The notes under the pieces were generated by a model that saw nothing but the letters and a program-made list of their open reading frames with translations, was not told where the DNA came from and ran no database searches. Made by a program: the position numbers and the translations under genes. DNA of 9,773 bases from contig JBGOUJ010000268.1 in the NCBI GenBank assembly GCA_041477005.1, positions 1 through 9,773 of the forward strand, read 5' to 3'. Positions 1 to 5,880 of this stretch are shown here, piece by piece; position 1 is the stretch's first letter, and each line of letters starts with the position of its first letter. The stretch is from JBGOUJ01 sp041477005 (lineage in GTDB: Bacteria > Acidobacteriota > Terriglobia > Bryobacterales > JACQDG01).

Positions 1-1
1 C

Positions 2-160
2 CCCATGTGGTGCTATCGGATTTCCCATTCCAATGCTAGTCTATCCGTTATGAGCCGCCCGGGCCGCGGCCGCGTATTCGTCATCGAGCAGAAGGGACAG
101 ATCCTGGAGCTCGAATCGAGCGACGCGCGCCTGTGGCGCGAGGCGACGGCGCTCCGATAA
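2..160 (+). CDS. Doubtful short reading frame or C-terminal tail of an upstream gene (partial)
   Basis: A frame is open from the left edge and ends at TAA 158-160, five bases before the carbamoyltransferase ATG. From ATG 50 it would encode 36 residues (MSRPGRGRVFVIEQKGQILE..., ending REATALR). From about base 60 onward nearly every codon ends in G or C, as in the neighbouring genes. Bases 2-50 lack this bias, so a start near ATG 50, or noncoding DNA before it, is plausible. There is no Shine-Dalgarno before ATG 50. The GRVFVIEQKGQI stretch loosely recalls a beta-propeller sugar dehydrogenase strand, but this is too short to count as homology. It could be the remnant of a decayed gene, a leader peptide of the carbamoyltransferase operon, or chance. 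Function unknown. Confidence 0.25.
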   Translation, partial: PMWCYRISHSNASLSVMSRPGRGRVFVIEQKGQILELESSDARLWREATALR

Positions 161-165
161 CGCTG

Positions 166-1995
166 ATGTGGATCCTGGGGCTCTCTGCATACTATCATGA
201 CTCGGCGGCGTGCCTGGTCCGCGACGGCCAGATCGTCGCCGCGGCGCAGGAAGAGCGGTTTACGCGCAAGAAGCACGATCACCGCTTTCCGGCGCATGCC
301 CTGGAGTTCTGCCTCCGCCAGGCGGGCATTTCGGCCCGGGATCTGGATTTGGTGGTCTTCTACGACAAGCCACTCACGAAATTCGTCCGGCTACTCGAGA
401 CTTATGTAGACTACGCGCCGCGAGGCCTGCGCTCGTTTCTCCAGGCCATGCCGCTGTGGCTGCGGGAGAAGCTGTGGATGCGGGAGGAGATCGCCAAGCA
501 GTGCCACTACCAGGGCAAAGTTCTGTTCACCGAGCACCACGAATCCCACGCCGCGAGCGCCTTCTTCCCTTCGCCGTTTGAGTCGGCCGCGATCCTCACG
601 ATCGATGGCGTTGGCGAGTGGGCTACGTCGAGCTACGGCTGGGGGCGTGGCAACCAGATTCAGCTTCTGGCCGAGATGCATTTCCCCCATTCGCTCGGGC
701 TGCTCTATTCGGCGTTCACTTACTACACCGGCTTCCGGGTCAACTCGGGCGAGTACAAGGTCATGGGTCTCGCTCCCTACGGGCAGCCGCGCTACGTGCA
801 GAAGATCCTGGACGAACTGATGGACGTGCGGGAAGACGGCTCGCTGCGCCTGAACATGCGGTATTTCAATTACTGCGCGGGCCTGACCATGACCAACCGC
901 GCTTTCGACCGTCTGTTCGGCGGGCCGCCGCGACAGCCGGAGTCGCCGCTGACCGAGCGGGAGATGGACCTGGCGCGGTCGGTGCAGGACGTGACCGAGA
1001 TGGTCATGCTGAAGATGGCACGGCACCTTCACCAGGTGACCGGCGAGGAGAACTTGTGCCTGGCCGGCGGAGTGGCGCTTAATTGCGTGGGCAACGGGCG
1101 TATTTTGCGCGAGGGGCCGTTCCAGAGGCTGTGGATCCAGCCGGCGGCGGGCGATGCCGGCGGGGCGCTGGGGGCGGCGCTGTCGGCGTGGTACCAGTAT
1201 TGCGAGAAGCCTCGCTCGGCGGCCGAAGTGTGCGGCGAGCAGTCCGACGGCATGAACGGGTCCTATCTGGGCCCGGAGTTTTCAGACGAAGAGATCGGGG
1301 AGTTCCTGGAGGGCGCCGGCGCTCGTTATGTGAAGGTGAGCCGTCGCGAATTGCCGGAGCGGGTGGCGGCGCTGCTGGCCGAGGAAAAGGTGGTCGGATG
1401 GTTCCAGGGGCGTATGGAGTTCGGGCCGCGGGCGCTCGGCGCTCGCAGCATTCTCGGCGACCCGCGCTCCCCGCGCATGCAGTCGGTGATGAACCTGAAG
1501 ATCAAGTTTCGCGAGAGCTTCCGGCCGTTCGCGCCGTCGGTGCTGCGGGAGCGCGTTTCCGATTATTTCGAGATGGACTGCGATTCGCCCTACATGCTGC
1601 TGGTGGCGCCGGTGCGCGAGGATCGCCGCATCGCGATGACCGCGGAGCAGGAGAAGCTGTTCGGCATCGAGAAGCTGAACGTACCGCGCTCGACCATTCC
1701 GGCGGTGACCCACGTCGATTACTCGGCCCGGGTGCAGACGGTGCGGCGAGAGGATAACCCGCTTTACCACGACTTGCTGCGGGCTTTCGACCGGCTGACG
1801 GGGTGCCCGGTGGTTGTGAATACGTCGTTCAACGTGCGGGGCGAGCCGATCGTCGGTACGCCCGAGCAGGCGTACATCTGCTTCATGCGGACCGAGATGG
1901 ACTACCTGGTGCTCGGGGATTACATCCTGGACAAGCGGGAGCAGGGCCAGTTTGTGGAGAGCAGGGCCTGGCAGGAGGAATTCCAGCTTGACTGA
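166..1995 (+). CDS. NodU/CmcH-family O-carbamoyltransferase (SxtI-like)
   Basis: This is a 609-residue enzyme of the NodU/CmcH/TobZ family. These use carbamoyl phosphate and ATP to form carbamoyl-adenylate and pass the carbamoyl group to a hydroxyl on a sugar, antibiotic or toxin. ATG 166 was chosen because MWILGLSAYYHDSAACLV is the canonical family N-terminus; a GTG at 133 would add 11 atypical residues. No clear Shine-Dalgarno precedes it. The N-terminal Kae1-like domain shows the metal-site HHESHAA motif (H124, H125, H128), DGVGEW, SGEYKVMGLAPYG and AGGVALN (300-306). The C-terminal carbamoyltransferase domain shows FGPRALGARSILGDPR (GPRALG at 420-425), FRPFAPSVL and NTSFN (552-556) followed by RGEPIVGTP. 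Length is normal and no key motif is missing. It heads an operon with the SxtJ- and DUF5989-type membrane proteins, so the acceptor is probably handled at the membrane. The acceptor cannot be deduced from sequence. Confidence 0.96.
   Translation: MWILGLSAYYHDSAACLVRDGQIVAAAQEERFTRKKHDHRFPAHALEFCLRQAGISARDLDLVVFYDKPLTKFVRLLETYVDYAPRGLRSFLQAMPLWLREKLWMREEIAKQCHYQGKVLFTEHHESHAASAFFPSPFESAAILTIDGVGEWATSSYGWGRGNQIQLLAEMHFPHSLGLLYSAFTYYTGFRVNSGEYKVMGLAPYGQPRYVQKILDELMDVREDGSLRLNMRYFNYCAGLTMTNRAFDRLFGGPPRQPESPLTEREMDLARSVQDVTEMVMLKMARHLHQVTGEENLCLAGGVALNCVGNGRILREGPFQRLWIQPAAGDAGGALGAALSAWYQYCEKPRSAAEVCGEQSDGMNGSYLGPEFSDEEIGEFLEGAGARYVKVSRRELPERVAALLAEEKVVGWFQGRMEFGPRALGARSILGDPRSPRMQSVMNLKIKFRESFRPFAPSVLRERVSDYFEMDCDSPYMLLVAPVREDRRIAMTAEQEKLFGIEKLNVPRSTIPAVTHVDYSARVQTVRREDNPLYHDLLRAFDRLTGCPVVVNTSFNVRGEPIVGTPEQAYICFMRTEMDYLVLGDYILDKREQGQFVESRAWQEEFQLD
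1973..1979 (+). promoter_or_regulatory. Strong Shine-Dalgarno inside the carbamoyltransferase end, fixing the TTG start of sxtJ
   Basis: AGGAGGA lies within the last codons of the carbamoyltransferase gene, 8-9 bases before TTG 1988. No other start candidate in this frame has such a site, so it decides the start of the SxtJ-family gene and indicates translational coupling. Confidence 0.8.
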
Positions 1996-2377
1996 CCCGA
2001 AGCAGGCGCGGAAGACCGCGCTCTCAGTGGGCGCGGTGCTGCTGGCGCTGAGCGCCTTCAGCCTGTGGCGAAACCATCTGCTACGGAGCGAATTCCTGGG
2101 TGGGGCCGGGCTGTGCCTGATCCTGATCGGCCTGCTCACGCCAGGCTTTGCCGTGCCGTTTCACGTTGCCTGGATGAAGCTCGCCGGCGCCCTGGGATAT
2201 GTCAACAGCCGGGTGATTCTGTCCCTGACGTATTATGGCATACTGACTCCGGTGGGATTTCTGATCCGCCTGGCCGGGCGCGACCCGTTGAACCGGCGTC
2301 GCCGGCCCGCCGAGAGCTACTGGATCCGGCGCGCCAAGCCCCGGCAAGACCGGGAGCAGTTCGAGAGGTTGTTTTAA
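1988..2377 (+). CDS. SxtJ-family small membrane protein
   Basis: This is a 129-residue protein starting at TTG 1988. The start overlaps the end of the carbamoyltransferase gene (stop 1993-1995) and sits behind AGGAGGA at ideal spacing. A frame-compatible GTG at 1952 has no comparable ribosome site. Hydrophobic segments lie at about residues 12-27, 36-56 and 75-95, giving two or three membrane spans. The tail is basic: GRDPLNRRRRPAESYW at 97-112, then a charged end. The small multispan topology and the RDPL...SYW tail after the last span fit the SxtJ family found next to SxtI-type carbamoyltransferases. Molecular role is unknown in the family. Co-translation with the carbamoyltransferase suggests a membrane partner or anchor. 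The family call is from memory of such clusters, supported by gene order. Confidence 0.85.
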   Translation: MTDPKQARKTALSVGAVLLALSAFSLWRNHLLRSEFLGGAGLCLILIGLLTPGFAVPFHVAWMKLAGALGYVNSRVILSLTYYGILTPVGFLIRLAGRDPLNRRRRPAESYWIRRAKPRQDREQFERLF

Positions 2378-2378
2378 C

Positions 2379-2537
2379 ATGACCGGGCTTTCTCTGATTC
2401 ACGAGTTCTGGCTGTTCTTGCGGCAGAACAAGAAGCTGTGGCTGCTGCCCATCATCATCGTCCTGTTGCTGCTGGGAGCGCTGCTGGTCTTCGCGCAGGG
2501 GTCGGCCCTGGCGCCCTTCATTTACACCATCTTCTGA
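2379..2537 (+). CDS. DUF5989-family (SxtK-like) 52-residue membrane peptide
   Basis: ATG 2379 begins one base after the TAA of the SxtJ-like gene, with GAGAGG (2363-2368) about 10 bases upstream as ribosome site. The 52-residue product begins MTGLSLIHEFWLFLRQNKKLW, continues with one strongly hydrophobic segment (about residues 21-39, rich in L and I) and ends in APFIYTIF. This matches DUF5989: an amphipathic N-terminus with a basic QNKK before a single span and a short FIYT-type tail. It is easily missed by length cutoffs. Position and size correspond to sxtK in saxitoxin clusters (about 54 residues, recalled from memory). The job is unknown. It is probably a small subunit or scaffold acting with the SxtJ-like protein and the carbamoyltransferase. 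Confidence 0.85.
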   Translation: MTGLSLIHEFWLFLRQNKKLWLLPIIIVLLLLGALLVFAQGSALAPFIYTIF

Positions 2538-2547
2538 GGCTCGTCTG

Positions 2548-2570
2548 CCCTCCCGGCTGAGCTGGGAGGG
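2548..2570 (+). terminator. GC-rich hairpin after the carbamoyltransferase operon
   Basis: CCCTCCC (2548-2554) pairs perfectly with GGGAGGG (2564-2570). The stem can extend by a G-T and two G-C pairs, leaving a TGA loop. It starts 11 bases after the DUF5989 stop. There is no T-run after it, so it is not a textbook intrinsic terminator. It could act as a weak or factor-assisted terminator, or as a 3'-end stabiliser. Confidence 0.5.
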
Positions 2571-2624
2571 GATCACCGGGTGCGCGCCAGGCGGTTGGAT
2601 CTGAACCCGGACCAAATGAAAAAA

Positions 2625-2644
2625 GAGGCATTCCGCAATTCCTC
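2625..2644. promoter_or_regulatory. Inverted repeat overlapping the -35 position of the glycosyltransferase promoter
   Basis: GAGGCATT (2625-2632) and AATTCCTC (2637-2644) are inverted repeats with one mismatch in eight around a CCGC centre. The dyad covers the place where a -35 box for TATAAT 2654-2659 would lie. This suits an operator for a dimeric regulator. A chance dyad is possible. Confidence 0.35.
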
Positions 2645-2653
2645 AGCCTGGGA

Positions 2654-2659
2654 TATAAT
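2654..2659 (+). promoter_or_regulatory. Perfect TATAAT -10 box upstream of the WecA-like gene
   Basis: TATAAT ends 18 bases before ATG 2678, which would give a leader of only about 12 bases. The hexamer 17 bases upstream (TTCCGC, 2631-2636) is a poor -35. No Shine-Dalgarno lies in the putative leader. Confidence 0.55.
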
Positions 2660-2677
2660 CCGGTTCTCGGCAGTCGT

Positions 2678-4165
2678 ATGTACAGTCTCCTATTTCTGGC
2701 TGGTCTTTCCTTCCTGATCTGCCTTTTTCTCACCCCGCTGGTTCGTAACTTCTTGAATCGGCTTGAGATACAGGACTATCCGGACCAAGAGCTAAAGCTC
2801 CACAAAAGCCCGATTCCTCGCCTGGGGGGCGTTCCCATCATGGCCGCCACGGTGCTTTCCCTGGCGGTATTTGCCATGGTCCCCTTAGCAGGGTCCGAAC
2901 TATTCCGCGGGCAATGGCCGGCTCTGCTCGGTATGCTTCCGGGCGTGGCGCTGGTGTTTTTGATTGGGGTCGTCGACGATCTGATCGAGTTGCGGCCGTG
3001 GCAAAAGCTGGCTGGAGAGGTAGCCGCCGCCTGCTGGATCTACTGGCACGGCATCCGAATTTACAATATCTTCGGCCTGAGCGCCGGACAGGTGCACTGG
3101 ATCAGCTTTCCGTTGACGGTGCTTTGGCTGGTGGGATGCACCAACGGTTTTAACCTGATCGACGGGATGGATGGGCTGGCCTCTGGGGTAGGCTTCTTTG
3201 CTACCTGCACGATGCTGATGGGCTCCCTGCTCCAAGGCATAGGCCCCGGCGCGGCGCTGGGCATTATGACGGCGCCTCTGGCCGGCGCGCTGCTGGCATT
3301 CCTGCGCTTCAACTTCAATCCGGCCTCGATGTTCCTGGGCGATAGCGGCAGCCTGGTGATTGGCTTCCTGCTTGGTGCTTACGGGATACTCTGGTCGCAA
3401 AAGGCCATCACCTTGCTGGGCATGACCGCGCCTTTGATGGCGCTGGCCTTTCCCATCCTCGAGGCATCCATTTCGGTGGCCCGGCGCTTCCTACGAGGCG
3501 ACCCCATCTTCGCCGCCGACCGGCGCCATATCCATCACCGGCTGGTCGATCTGGGCTTGACCCCGCGCCGGGCGGTGTTGCTGCTCTACCTGGTCACCAG
3601 CGTTTTCGCGATAGTTTCCCTGCTGGTGTCGATGCCGCAGTTCCGTTACAGCAGGCTGGTAATTCTTCTTTTCTGCGCGGTTTCCTGGATCGGGGTGCAG
3701 CATCTCGGCTACGCCGAGTTCAGCGAGGCGCGCAAGATCATCCTCGGCGGCACCGTGCGCCAGCTCATCGCCTCCCAGACCAAGCTGCGGTCCTACCGTT
3801 GGGCCCTGGAGCGCGCCGGATCCATCGACGAGTGCTGGAACCTGACCGTGGATGCAATGCGCGAGCTGGGTTTCGACCACGTGGAGTTGGTCCTGCCGGG
3901 CGGCTTGCAATTCGAAGAGTGGCTGCACAACGGGGGAGAGCCGCCTTCCATCCGAGATTGCTGGACCGTCAGGATCCCGTTGGACGTTTCGATGAAGACT
4001 GGATGGTTGCAGCTTTCCCGTCAAATCAGCCGCGGCGAAGGCTGCCTGGTGCTGCAAGCCATAGTAGAGACGGTGAGAGAGGTATTGCCGATGAAGCTCA
4101 GGGAACATCGGCAGGTGGCCACGAGCCTCATGCCTGAGGAAGCGGTTCCGGCAGATCTCGTCTGA
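2678..4165 (+). CDS. WecA/MraY-family polyprenyl-phosphate sugar-1-phosphate transferase with C-terminal extension
   Basis: This is a 495-residue integral membrane enzyme. The family transfers a sugar-1-phosphate (often GlcNAc-1-P) from a UDP-sugar to undecaprenyl phosphate, the first membrane step of O-antigen, teichoic-acid-like or exopolysaccharide synthesis. Visible motifs are PRLGGVPI (47-54), the Mg-binding Asp pair VVDDL (98-102), NLIDGMDGLASG (159-170), FLGDSGSLVIGF (219-230) and the WecA-type DRRHIHHRL (281-289), with about ten hydrophobic segments up to residue 341. DRRHIHHRL points to the WecA/TagO branch rather than MraY. The last ~150 residues (345-495) are soluble, alternate alpha and beta patterns and are absent from ordinary WecA (about 350-370 residues). 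ATG 2678 is the first start and is preceded by a hydrophobic-segment codon run, but by no Shine-Dalgarno. It is transcribed separately from the operon before it. The actual sugar cannot be deduced. Confidence 0.92.
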   Translation: MYSLLFLAGLSFLICLFLTPLVRNFLNRLEIQDYPDQELKLHKSPIPRLGGVPIMAATVLSLAVFAMVPLAGSELFRGQWPALLGMLPGVALVFLIGVVDDLIELRPWQKLAGEVAAACWIYWHGIRIYNIFGLSAGQVHWISFPLTVLWLVGCTNGFNLIDGMDGLASGVGFFATCTMLMGSLLQGIGPGAALGIMTAPLAGALLAFLRFNFNPASMFLGDSGSLVIGFLLGAYGILWSQKAITLLGMTAPLMALAFPILEASISVARRFLRGDPIFAADRRHIHHRLVDLGLTPRRAVLLLYLVTSVFAIVSLLVSMPQFRYSRLVILLFCAVSWIGVQHLGYAEFSEARKIILGGTVRQLIASQTKLRSYRWALERAGSIDECWNLTVDAMRELGFDHVELVLPGGLQFEEWLHNGGEPPSIRDCWTVRIPLDVSMKTGWLQLSRQISRGEGCLVLQAIVETVREVLPMKLREHRQVATSLMPEEAVPADLV

Positions 4166-4185
4166 CGCGTGGGCCCCGCCCCTTA

Positions 4186-4209
4186 CCGGCCGAGGGATCC
4201 CCGGCCCGG
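4186..4209. terminator. Imperfect GC-rich hairpin between convergent genes
   Basis: The 46-base gap between the glycosyltransferase stop and the convergent methyltransferase stop contains CCGGCCGAGGG facing CCCCGGCCCGG around GATC. They pair with one bulge and one mismatch, followed on the + strand by CTTTACGTT. It could serve as a weak bidirectional terminator. No long T-tract is present on either side. Confidence 0.3.
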
Positions 4210-4211
4210 CT

Positions 4212-4937
4212 TTACGTTCCCTTCTTAGTGAAAATCAGTATGTGCTGCGTGGGCAGGAATTCCAGGTCCTGCTGGAGCGCGAAACCCAGCGGCTCAATCT
4301 CCGAGCGCACATCCTCTACGCTCATCTTGTGCAAAGGCAGGATCGGAATGGACGGGTCCTCTTTGCGGTACTCGACCAGGACCAGCCGGCCGTTGAGCTT
4401 GAGAGCCCGGCGGATGCGGCCGATCATCTGTTCCGGCTCGGAGAATTCGTGGTAAACATCCACCAGCAGGGCCAAATCTACGGCGCTGTCGGGCAGGTGG
4501 GGGTCGTTGGCCCCGCCTAAGACCATCTGCACGTTGGTGATGTTGCGCTTCTTCAGATTTTCCGACATCTGGTCCAGCATGTTCTGCTGGACATCCACTG
4601 CGATCACCTTCCCCTTGGGTCCCACCCTCTGGGCCAGCCGCCAGGTAAAATAGCCTACGCCGGCGCCCACGTCGCCCACGGTAGCGCCTTCCGGTATTTT
4701 CAATGCATCCAGCAGCTTTTCGGGCTGCTCAGTCTCCTCACGCTCGGGGCGGGTGAGCCAGCCGGCGTCGCTGCAGATGGGCGCGATCTGCCGCTTGCGC
4801 GTGACCTTCCCGATATCGAGGACTTCCTTGTTTTTCCCCTGCTGGGCCTGAACGGCCTTGGGGTTGTTGCAGGCGAGGGGCGCGCCCGCCAGCGCGAGGA
4901 TCAACCCAACATATACGATCTGGAAGCGTGCTTTCAC
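4212..4937 (-). CDS. Class I SAM-dependent methyltransferase-fold protein with export signal
   Basis: Read from GTG 4937 this is 241 residues; a TTG at 4985 would add 16. The GTG is preferred because it follows GAGGG (4946-4950 on the complement) by 8 bases and gives a classic signal peptide: basic KAR, then the hydrophobic FQIVYVGLILALAGAPLA, then CNN. The cysteine at residue 23 has a Pro at -3, so a lipobox is weak. Cleavage near AVQA is an alternative. The mature part has a seven-strand SAM-binding fold: motif I VGDVGAGVGYFTWRLA, the acidic strand GKVIAVDV, LALLVDVYHEF, and the late strand GRLVLVEYR. The substrate is unknown. An exported SAM-dependent enzyme is odd because SAM is cytoplasmic. 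Such signal-bearing methyltransferase-fold proteins are, from general knowledge, recurrent in environmental bacteria. It stands alone and converges on the glycosyltransferase. Confidence 0.85.
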   Translation of the reverse strand: MKARFQIVYVGLILALAGAPLACNNPKAVQAQQGKNKEVLDIGKVTRKRQIAPICSDAGWLTRPEREETEQPEKLLDALKIPEGATVGDVGAGVGYFTWRLAQRVGPKGKVIAVDVQQNMLDQMSENLKKRNITNVQMVLGGANDPHLPDSAVDLALLVDVYHEFSEPEQMIGRIRRALKLNGRLVLVEYRKEDPSIPILPLHKMSVEDVRSEIEPLGFALQQDLEFLPTQHILIFTKKGT

Positions 4938-5003
4938 CCCAACGGCCCTCAAGGGAATCTTCTCAAAACCTGAAATGGGGCGCAAGCGGGAAGGGAATGA
5001 AAA

Positions 5004-5060
5004 CGCAGATGGACACAGATGAACACGGATTAATTAAGATTAGAACGCGAGATGAACGCC
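5004..5060. repeat. Short tandem 10-bp units of the CACAGATGAA dispersed-repeat type
   Basis: Three consecutive 10-base units, CGCAGATGGA (5004-5013), CACAGATGAA (5014-5023) and CACGGATTAA (5024-5033), share the core CxCxGATxxA. A further related piece, GAACGCGAGATGAACGCC, follows at 5043-5060. Similar tracts are common between genes in many environmental bacterial genomes (recalled, not searched) and are often mis-called as small proteins. Confidence 0.65.
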
Positions 5061-5104
5061 CCTTCGCGATCCGCGCAACGCAAACGGATACCGCGGGGTG
5101 TACC

Positions 5105-5117
5105 AGAATGCAAAGCG
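5105..5117. repeat. Left copy of 13-bp direct repeat flanking the ATPase-DUF4276 operon
   Basis: AGAATGCAAAGCG occurs here and again at 7131-7143 in the same orientation, just outside each end of the two-gene operon. Allowing transitions, the similarity extends over about 20 bases, from 5102 to 5121. Confidence 0.5.
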
Positions 5118-5136
5118 CAAGAGAGAGGCGCAAAGC
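5109..5136. repeat. GCAAAG-type repeat segment
   Basis: TGCAAAGCGCAA (5109-5120) is followed by GGCGCAAAGC (5127-5136), two copies of a GCGCAAAG-like unit separated by GAGAGA. It resembles another recurrent intergenic motif type and overlaps the left copy of a 13-bp direct repeat. Confidence 0.45.
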
Positions 5137-5265
5137 AGGGGCGTGTTGGGAAACCTCGGTTGGGCCTCCGAATGATCTTCGCCCGCAGATAGGGTTTGCC
5201 CGGAACTCGGATCACGTGGGGGTAAGCAGCACGCTCCTGCAGCAGCCTGGGGATCGAGCTGCGCC

Positions 5266-5880
5266 TCAAAGGGCGGCGGTCGCGAGCCGCAGCATGTCGT
5301 CCAAGAGCAGCTTCAGGTGGGGACACTTGGAACAGGCGATTGAGGGATCCAGCTTCCCGAAGAGGTCAGCTCCGTCGGACACTTTCTTGTAGTCCTTGCC
5401 GAGTTTTTCTCTGTACAGCCTTCGCAGCAGCTTGGAGGGAGGCTCCTGAAAGTCAATCGACTCGGGGTCCGAAACGGTTCCTGGGAAGCTGCGCGCTATC
5501 AGGCTCGGGAATATTGCCGGATCACTCAGCAGCCAAGCTTCCGTCTCGTGAACGGCAAAGTGCTGGCAGAAGCGAGTGTCTCCGACCTCCGCCTGCAACA
5601 TTTGCTTGGCCCAGGCATACCTCTCATCCTGGGACAGAGCTACCGGATATTCGAGTCCGGAACCGTACAGATCCAGCAGGCCCACGATGCCGATGATGTG
5701 ACCCTGCTGCAAGTCGAGCCGGGCGCGCGTAGCAAACTTTCTCCGGTAGTCGGCCGATCCTTCGAACCGAACGGGCGGCAGCGCGATCGGTTGGCGAAGT
5801 CTCGGATCCAACCAACGCTTAAAGAAGAAACGGAGCGCCTCTTTTTCGGTTTGGCCCTCGACGAAAAGAACGAGCTTCAC
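5266..5880 (-). CDS. DUF4276-family Toprim-like protein, partner of the AAA ATPase
   Basis: This 204-residue protein reads from GTG 5880, whose GTGA overlaps the TGA of the upstream ATPase gene, so the two are translationally coupled. The N-terminus MKLVLFVEGQTEKE carries the VEGxTE signature with E8 as the probable Toprim catalytic glutamate. GLLDLYG (67-73; D70) would supply the acidic strand. HETEAWLLSD (111-120), YKK (164-166) and CPHLKLLLDDM (186-196) are the other DUF4276 hallmarks. Toprim-type proteins of this sort are expected to bind metal and act on nucleic acid, but activity is not proven for the family as a whole. Next to an SMC-like ATPase it is probably the effector nuclease of a defence-type pair. 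Length is typical. GC content is lower than in the outer genes. Confidence 0.88.
   Translation of the reverse strand: MKLVLFVEGQTEKEALRFFFKRWLDPRLRQPIALPPVRFEGSADYRRKFATRARLDLQQGHIIGIVGLLDLYGSGLEYPVALSQDERYAWAKQMLQAEVGDTRFCQHFAVHETEAWLLSDPAIFPSLIARSFPGTVSDPESIDFQEPPSKLLRRLYREKLGKDYKKVSDGADLFGKLDPSIACSKCPHLKLLLDDMLRLATAAL

Larger units (their letters stand above)
4938..5265. other. Intergenic stretch with dispersed-repeat sequence, no convincing gene
   Basis: These 328 bases separate the methyltransferase start from the end of the DUF4276 gene. They hold the methyltransferase ribosome site (4946-4950), a 10-bp-period CACAGATGAA-type tract (5004-5033, with a related piece to 5060) and a GCAAAG-type segment (5109-5136). 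Open frames crossing it in both directions translate repeat sequence and show no recognisable domain. No RNA gene or strong terminator was seen. Confidence 0.6.

Noticed and set aside
391..1032. 213-codon frame on the - strand inside the carbamoyltransferase gene
   Set aside because: It lies wholly opposite a gene with clear family motifs and its translation is rich in Arg, His and Gln without any domain, as expected of an antisense shadow in GC-rich DNA.
1282..2139. 285-codon frame on the - strand across the end of the carbamoyltransferase and start of the SxtJ-like gene
   Set aside because: It is antisense to two well-supported genes, with low-complexity composition and no start context. 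It is a shadow of GC-rich codons.
2577..2610. Possible second hairpin, CCGGGT and ACCCGG, between the DUF5989 gene and the WecA-like gene
   Set aside because: Six-base arms separated by more than 20 bases in GC-rich DNA are likely to occur by chance.
5030..5326. 98-codon - strand frame downstream of the DUF4276 gene, containing RLLQERAAYPHVIRVPGKPYL
   Set aside because: It looked like a possible gene remnant, but it overlaps the DUF4276 3' end, starts without a ribosome site and ends in repeat sequence. Not enough to call a pseudogene.
4928..5392. 154-codon + strand frame crossing the repeat region
   Set aside because: It translates the CACAGATGAA-type repeat (MDTDEHG...) and runs into the antisense of the DUF4276 gene. 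No ribosome site or domain.
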